This document shows, in pieces, positions 59,358 through 64,000 of a DNA stretch of 64,000 bases (positions are counted from its first letter, which is position 1; each line of letters begins with the position of its first letter). Both the position numbers and the translations under genes were made by a program. A model generated the notes under the pieces. The model saw only the letters and a program-made list of their open reading frames with translations, had not been told where the DNA came from and searched no databases. Origin of the DNA: Schistosoma mansoni (taxonomy: Eukaryota > Platyhelminthes > Trematoda > Strigeidida > Schistosomatidae); contig NC_031495.1 of the NCBI RefSeq assembly GCF_000237925.1, forward strand, positions 34,852,062 to 34,916,061, written 5' to 3'.

Positions 59358-61896
59358 AAGTAATGTGATCAAGTATAAATTCATTTAGCTCATTTCAACC
59401 GATACTAGATCACATCACTTAGACTAAGTCACCTGCGCATTTGTGTTGATTAACATTTCCCCAACATTATCATATATTTCGAAATTTCTCATTTGTCTTG
59501 AAAATCGAGTCAATGCATCAACACACATTAGTTGTATTTATGTTTCCTGGATGGTTAATTTGGTCTCATATAAAATCTATTTTCAGATAAAGACGCTATC
59601 AAAGTTGTACGTTCATCATTGGAGGTTATATCAGAAATTGAGACTGCTTCCAAATTGATACTTTCCATTGATTGTTGTCATAAGATAACTGTAATCCATG
59701 TTACAGACAAAAAATCCTCTTGTCGACATTTCATACTACAACTTTGCAATTTTTTTTCAATCCCTTACTAGAATATGTATATGTATTCGATGGCGTTGGA
59801 GCTTTAAAAAGACGTTCATGTCGAAGTTTCAGTTTTTCCAAATCCATGTCTACATATTCGGCAGTTAAACGGTTTTTGAAAACATTTCATTTAGCTGGTA
59901 CGCCTGATTATTACAATGTGTATGAAGTTAATGAACATGGTATGTTATCGCTATTTTGTTCAGAACGAAACTTATATTTTCTATTCTTCTAGTTATATAT
60001 TGTTTGCTTTGTTATATGTGTCCCGTTGGCAATTTTCAAATCTAGTTTGGAGAATATTTGTAATATCTATAGTTATCTTGCTTAAGGGAATGTAAGTGAG
60101 AAGAAACCAACGGTTGATCTTAAATAATCGTTCATTAAATTATCTCATCTGACTTCTTCTGTACAAGAAGCATGATTGAATCTTTCAACATTTCTATATT
60201 ATTCAGAATTGACCCTGTAAATCAGTATTTGAATGGGGGGGGGTGATCAAGTGCTTTAACCACTGCCTTGGTGTTCCCTTAAATCAAAATAAAGTACACA
60301 CGTACTTTTAACATGAAAATTTTCAGCTTTGTTAGATACTTTTTGATCATTTCATGTAGACATAATTAATGTCTGTCAATAAGTTGTGTAATAAATATTT
60401 TTAAAATGAGAAGTACTTTCAAAGGGTATATTCTATTGTTTCCACTAAAGTGATTAACCCTATGATATATAGCTGTTTAAGAATTACCAGAAATATTTGA
60501 TATTTTTATATTTCTATGAACTTATTTTACTACATAATTTTCTGATCATGTAAATATTTGATTTGCAAAAAAACCCGTACAACCATCTTGTAATTATGTT
60601 CGACATACGTGCATAGTAAAATGTTAGTGTTGTTACTGATATGAGACTATAACGTTGTCTTGCTTCTACAATTTATATTTATTATTAAAAAGAAAGCAGC
60701 TTCAGTTTATTGTTTCTAGTGAATTACTTAGTTGATTAATATATTTTGTTTTTATCACAGAAGTTCAGTACTCGAATAATGTATGTTAAGTTGCTTCTTT
60801 TTTCTTATACTCTTCGGTTATATTTGTCTACGGAACAGTTGTTTGTGTGGTACACGTACTAATTTTTGAATAATCATTGATCAGCTGTATGTGATTCGTT
60901 TAAAACAATGGTGATATAGTCTCTTTACATTACCTTTTATTTCATTTTTTTAAAAGTGAAATAATAGTGATCGTGTTAACCTGTCCTGTACATATATCTA
61001 AAATAAATGGTGGATATCTAGTACAATAATAATAATAATAATAATAATAGTAATAATAATAATAATAATAGAAAGTTTTATTCTCATAGATATATATTTT
61101 TCTAATATTACATTCCATGCTTCTATTTGTATTCTATATAAATGTTGATTTTGCATAATCTCTAATGCATCTACATAAATTAATGTAATATAAAAAGAAG
61201 CATAACACATTATTTCTGACTGTCACATTTCATATCAATATAGTGAAAAGGAAACAGTGTGATGATTAGATGGAGAAAAGGGAGAGAATTGAGAGAAATG
61301 AGTGAATAGCATTTGAATTAGAAACTGTTTAGTAGAATATACGAGGGAATACAAGTATATGAAATTCAATGTAATGAGTTAACTAAGTACATATTCGTGT
61401 AGTCGAGTTTGAGTTTCGTTTTATTTACGAGCATCAGTGATAAAACCATATTATGCAAACTTAAATAGATAAAATAATATTCAAACCTGAAAATTGTAAA
61501 CACTAAACCATCCCTCCATGCAATTATGTTACTAGTATCCTACATTCCTAGCAGCGTTACTCTGTACATCGTGAACAATGGATATATTTTTGTGATCATA
61601 GTTATTTGTCGTTGGTTTATATATTCTCAATCCATAATGATTGGATTATTATTGGAAGCAAGCAGTACTAAAATAATTATGCAAGTTTTATTCCGGATTT
61701 CACGTTCATACCATGTCTAAATTCATTTTAACTTTTTCTCTCTTTTTTGTATAGATGGAACTGAAAACAAACTTAATTATCATGTAAATCTTCGTAATCA
61801 ATTGAGATTTGATTTAAAACAACCTTCCATATTGATTCGATCTAAAGAACCGGAGGAATCAACGATTACCATTAAAGTGTACGCTGGGGATTTACG
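45339..61896 (+). CDS. Diacylglycerol kinase theta, N-terminal part (9 exons, continues beyond window)
   Basis: Phosphorylates diacylglycerol to phosphatidic acid; theta is the class with three C1 domains plus an RA/PH-like region. Exons: 45339-45690, 49734-49813, 50287-50389, 52151-52239, 56333-56464, 57649-57793, 58724-58828, 59772-59939, 61755-61896. All junctions keep frame with GT/AG sites, giving 438 codons so far. An unstructured Ser/Thr-rich N-terminus (1-85) precedes C1-1 (86-135, HSFIRRTLHKPAYCHHCGEV), C1-2 (149-196, FKRKFCNVCRK) and C1-3 (216-265, HHWREGNLPTNSKCFICRK). The C1-3 core is almost identical in pattern to vertebrate DGKQ. Then come a linker (266-335) and an RA-like segment (YVFDGVGALKRR from 338; TIKVYAGDL at its end). 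The catalytic domain is not in the window. Long introns carry many LINE pieces. Confidence 0.92.
47738..48047 (-). mobile_element. LINE 3'-end segment, arm 1 of intronic inverted repeat
   Basis: Minus copy of the sequence at 54190-54502. The minus translation (QWLDTLCDMLYNQSQWSRCI) is the typical C-terminal tail of schistosome RTE-type LINE proteins. By eye the two copies match without differences over about 290 bp, with a few changes only at one edge. Located in DGK intron 1. Confidence 0.85.
48209..48345 (-). mobile_element. LINE 3' tail remnant
   Basis: On minus it ends in CAATATTTGTGTTCAAATAA, the tail form seen again at 50630-50700. It contains GGTGCCCCCTTTTACC. This looks like the 3' UTR of a schistosome LINE. 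Located in DGK intron 1. Confidence 0.5.
48880..49170 (+). mobile_element. Dispersed repeat fragment, partner of 50640-51190
   Basis: Bases 49111-49160 (GCCTTCTCGCGGCGGTAGTG, GTTTATGAAATCGAGAGGAC) match the reverse complement of about 50990-51045. The remainder is not identified. Located in DGK intron 1. Confidence 0.5.
49395..49450 (+). repeat. Penelope-tail-like dispersed repeat
   Basis: AATTGTAGAACCTGATGAG, then ATTATTGAAAAGAATATTC, a shortened form of the tail at 11.25 and 27.1 kb. Located in DGK intron 1. Confidence 0.5.
49734..49813 (+). CDS. DGK theta exon 2
   Basis: Acceptor TTTTAG, donor GTATGG. Completes C1-1 (ICNLLAHERCQTVVSSPCTS) and encodes VAPLQIK; the PCTSVAP motif is shared with vertebrate DGKQ. 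Confidence 0.9.
49938..49972. repeat. (TA)n microsatellite
   Basis: Pure TA run of about 38 bp in DGK intron 2. Confidence 0.95.
50287..50389 (+). CDS. DGK theta exon 3
   Basis: Acceptor TTTACAG, donor GTAAGA. Encodes SPVSHCWSDVGRFKRKFCNV and the following CRKRLEDSLSVRCE, the first half of C1-2. Confidence 0.92.
50640..51190 (-). mobile_element. Dispersed LINE-like repeat, 3' end on minus
   Basis: On minus, a 67-codon frame (SPPSRGGSVVYEIERTTSEC) and a 3' end reading CGTCTGTGTTCAAATAGATA resemble known schistosome retroelement material. It is visibly less AT-rich than the intron around it. Part of it recurs inverted at 49.1 kb. Located in DGK intron 3. Confidence 0.55.
52151..52239 (+). CDS. 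DGK theta exon 4
   Basis: Acceptor ACTTAG, donor GTGCGT after CCT TTG. Encodes VCEYYCHVDCQDYSINDCKQ and GATCSPGKPL, completing C1-2. The open frame continues past the donor, but the downstream residues have no homology, so the splice is preferred. Confidence 0.85.
52845..52925 (+). mobile_element. tRNA-like SINE head remnant
   Basis: GTGGCCTAATGGATAAATTA is A-box-like and GGTCGAAGGTTTAAACTC is B-box-like, at tRNA-type spacing. No acceptor stem pairing is evident, so this is a decayed SINE head rather than a tRNA gene. DGK intron 4. Confidence 0.4.
53003..53230. repeat. (TA)n microsatellites
   Basis: Two TA runs, about 53003-53024 and 53196-53229, in DGK intron 4. Confidence 0.9.
53281..53560 (-). 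mobile_element. LINE 3'-end fragment
   Basis: On minus it begins with a protein tail (MAQNRSQWCRCIHSLSS-like, from ATGGCTCAGAATCGATCACA). It runs to a 3' end CACATATGTGCCTGGTCCTA and then GACTGACTGACTGA repeats. Same family type as the arms at 47.7 and 54.2 kb but diverged from them. DGK intron 4. Confidence 0.65.
54190..54502 (+). mobile_element. LINE 3'-end segment, arm 2 of intronic inverted repeat
   Basis: Plus copy of 47738-48047. Its open frame (54194-54496) is the LINE protein tail plus 3' UTR read-through, not a host gene. DGK intron 4. Confidence 0.85.
54640..54800 (+). mobile_element. SINE family B, ancient copy
   Basis: CTCAGTGGTCTTAAGTTATTG at the head and GCACTTCAGAGGAGTCCAGA followed by AGACAAAACAGTCATT in place of the hammerhead. 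Order conserved, core decayed. DGK intron 4. Confidence 0.5.
56333..56464 (+). CDS. DGK theta exon 5
   Basis: Acceptor AAAACAG (weak pyrimidine tract), donor GTGAGT. Encodes QTHHWREGNLPTNSKCFICR and then SECLTGYRCQWCGRT, most of C1-3. This HHWREGNLP motif is diagnostic of DGK theta. Confidence 0.95.
57649..57793 (+). CDS. DGK theta exon 6
   Basis: Acceptor ATTCAG, donor GTGAGT. Encodes SHAGCIEKVEDECDFGPLRD, which completes C1-3, and then IMLPSFCVSLPR, matching the vertebrate ECGFGRLRSLVLPP segment. Confidence 0.93.
58079..58132. repeat. (TA)n microsatellite
   Basis: Pure TA run of about 54 bp in DGK intron 6. Confidence 0.95.
58724..58828 (+). CDS. DGK theta exon 7
   Basis: Acceptor CTTTCAG, donor GTAAGA. 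Encodes a Ser/Glu/Asp-rich linker (ADWSSSGESKEDSWQDTRSP), phase 1 at both ends. Confidence 0.85.
59289..59356. repeat. (TA)n-(GA)n compound microsatellite
   Basis: TA run broken once by a C, then a GA run, in DGK intron 7. Confidence 0.9.
59772..59939 (+). CDS. DGK theta exon 8
   Basis: Acceptor TTACTAG, donor GTATGT, phase 1 at both ends. Encodes the start of the RA-like domain (YVYVFDGVGALKRRSCRSFS and LKTFHLAGTPDYYNVYEV), matching LKIFDGDDAVRRSQFR in the vertebrate protein. Confidence 0.92.
61025..61071. repeat. (AAT)n microsatellite
   Basis: AAT/ATA trinucleotide run of about 47 bp with one interruption, in DGK intron 8. Confidence 0.9.
61755..61896 (+). CDS. DGK theta exon 9
   Basis: Acceptor TTGTATAG, donor GTGCGT. 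Encodes ENKLNYHVNLRNQLRFDLKQ through TIKVYAGDL and ends in phase 2 (CG). It corresponds to the vertebrate VLKIYPGWLKVGVAYV region, so the next exon should continue with that segment; it was not found before 64000. Confidence 0.9.
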
Positions 61897-63189
61897 GTGC
61901 GTTTCAAAGTGTTACAAATCCAAGTTTAGAACCCGTTTAATTCTTTATTCTTTATTCGTTTGGTGATATAAGTTTAATTATAGTGGTCCAAATCTCACTT
62001 ATTAGGTAAACTCATCAATATGTGGTTGTCCTAATTTAAAGAAATAGAATGAAATTTTATGATTTGTCCACTAATTAATATTAGCTTCTTTTAACGAATT
62101 TGCATAAAAATGAAACACTTGATCGAGTTAATTATACCCTCATATATGAGAAAACAACAGTGTGGGAAATTGTTTTTGCCATAAGTCAGTATAAATATTT
62201 CGTAAAACGTTTCCATATTTACATTTGGATATAGTAGATTGAAACAATAATAATCTGTGTTTTTGTTTATATTTTTATCTTTTGTCTCTTCCCTCTAGTG
62301 TATTCTTCGATTTGAATACTCTCTATTTATGCATTGTATAGTTTTGAGTAATAAATCGTGTTTTTAAGACTCAAAAATAGAAAACTTAAACCTCTAGTTC
62401 TTAGGTAATGACAAAAGTAACACCTTAATCATTAAGTCATAGAAACTTAATATAAGCCCACTAATAGGTTAAAACTTTATTTTCAGATCAGTTTGTTACG
62501 AAAGAACACTAAATAAGATCAATGTTAGATACTAGAGAAACGTGTCTCACTTGTATATTTTTTTATTTGGCTTTAAATCAAACCTATTATTGTTCAACGG
62601 TGGTGTTTGGCAACTTTTGCTGTATCCCCATTTCTAACAGGATCTACTTTACTCATCTAGAGTGGTGTATCAACGTTTTGTTGCGTATTCATAATGACTA
62701 CTTTTTCTTCCCTCTTTCTCTTACATTATAAAATTATCGGTTTTATTTTGTCATTTAATCATTACTTCTTCGTTGTTGACTTGATATGAAGTACTTTGGT
62801 GTTGTGCTCTCTACTCTCAGTGGTTTAATTTAAGAACGTTCGTTGTCGCTCTGGACAACATCATCATCGTCTGTTACACGTAGAAATGAGCTTTTTCGGT
62901 GATTCTGCAAGTCCTTGTTTTGATGGTTTTCTTTCTACTTAGTTGTCTTCTTAGGTACTGTTATTCTCAGTTGTTTTTGCATTTATTTTGACTGTCATTT
63001 TCGGCTGACCTCCTACTCTATGATTAATTGATCTCTGCCGTATAAATTGATATGTTAATATGTCTCCAGATTGATAATTGATCTGGATGACATACTTCTA
63101 TAAATCTTGTGACATTCTTATATTTCCTTTTATCCAAAATTTCAACGTCGCTTTAATTAAATTCGTGTTCATGATTCTCCACGTGCATT
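61897..63189. other. DGK theta intron 9 (incomplete), nothing recognised
   Basis: AT-rich intron sequence. A possible acceptor at about 62487 leads to a short frame without homology and is not called. Confidence 0.4.
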
Positions 63190-63600
63190 GGTATCAGTGA
63201 TAAAATATCATATCATCCCGCTCCTAATCTGTGTTCATTTTCACGACCACCTCAGCCGACGAACATTCATAATCCCTCCAAATGATTGCTCATCTATGCT
63301 TCGTACCCTGTATTTAACTTCAACATTACTTACCCAGTCGTTCCGTGATATGCGAGAAATGCTTCAAAGACATATATGAATTAAAATTTACAGTCTACAC
63401 GTTTCTTTCTCTTTCATAGACCATTTTTCACAGCCGTGAAGTAATACAGAGTGGAATTCTGCACAATTTACTCGTCCTTTTATTGGAAAACGAAAATCTC
63501 CACGAATAGCGTAAAGTGGTCAAAGCCAACCGAGCTTTGTGAATCTGTGTCGAGATTTAATCAGAGACTGGCCCACTAAAGTTGATCATGCTTTCAAGAT
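63190..63600 (-). mobile_element. Decayed RTE-type LINE, RT C-terminal region
   Basis: The minus translation gives STQIHKARLALTTLRYSWR, then SNVEVKYRVRSIDEQSFGG and MNVRRLRW in order. These match the finger-like region after the RT domain in schistosome RTE/SR2-type elements (consensus ARLAF..LRHLW and VSNAEVRHRV). Broken and old. It lies within the last visible DGK intron. Confidence 0.65.
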
Positions 63601-64000
63601 AAACGAAATAATACATCTGCTCATCTATTTCATTGTGTCATTTGTTTAGTATTTACTGACGCAGACCAGTCCTGAAGCGAAATTCCGGATTTAGAGGGAT
63701 AAAAACATCCCAATTATGCTTGCATTATTAATCAGGGCGTTCAGAATACTCTTGATCGCTTAAAATACATGCATTGCAAATATTTAGTCGTTATCTCTTA
63801 TATAATTTAAATTTTCTTTCGTAATAACTGAAATGAAAATTTCTTATGAGCATGTCTATAATTTAGGCTCTCGTGTGATGTTCCTAATGTTGGTTAGTAT
63901 TTACGTATGACACTAATTCCTAATCAAAAAGGGATGTGCATTATGTACCCTCAAGAACTGTTATCTCGATCTTTACGTCTTCCATATTGTTGGAGCTTTC
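63601..64000. other. Right edge, nothing recognised
   Basis: AT-rich intronic DNA to the window edge; no exon of the DGK theta gene was recognised here. Confidence 0.4.

Noticed and set aside
62487-62560. Next DGK theta exon
   Set aside because: The acceptor is reasonable but the frame lacks the expected VGVAYV-like segment and soon hits a stop without a donor.

Overview
The window looks like AT-rich genomic DNA of a blood fluke (Schistosoma; species not resolved). The case rests on gene structure, with short exons in multi-kilobase introns, and on the repeats. These include Sm-alpha-type SINEs with hammerhead ribozymes, an RTE-like (SR2-like) LINE with a characteristic C-terminal protein, Penelope-like GIY-YIG fragments and LTR-element fossils. 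Three runs of exactly 200 N (8575-8774, 27485-27684, 32576-32775) are assembly gaps.

Three protein-coding genes are supported. (1) A divergent LC8-type dynein light chain on + (640-839 joined to 4611-4689, 92 aa). (2) A near-canonical 89-aa LC8 dynein light chain on - (23830-23640 joined to 22097-22019). Both have one phase-2 intron at the same codon. (3) The 5' part of a diacylglycerol kinase theta on + (45339 to at least 61896): nine exons encode three C1 domains and the start of the RA-like region. The catalytic domain lies beyond the right edge. A 15-codon uORF ends 5 nt before its start codon.

Layout: 1-5 kb, light chain gene 1 with SINEs and a Penelope fragment in its intron. 5-22 kb, no host gene seen; SINEs, LINE 3' ends, a Penelope fragment and one LTR-like repeat. 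22-24 kb, light chain gene 2 with an LTR-element fragment in its intron. 24-42.7 kb, intergenic and repeat rich, including palindromic SINE pairs and an LTR-like element inserted into a LINE. 42.7-44.7 kb, a decayed LTR retroelement. 45-64 kb, the DGK theta gene, whose introns carry LINE tails, among them a nearly identical 0.31-kb inverted pair that brackets exons 2-4.

The most unusual feature is a set of two tRNA-headed SINE families, each carrying a hammerhead ribozyme motif. Both have a palindromic stem III (ACGCGCGT in family A, ACGGCCGT in family B). Both families recur as head-to-head inverted dimers.
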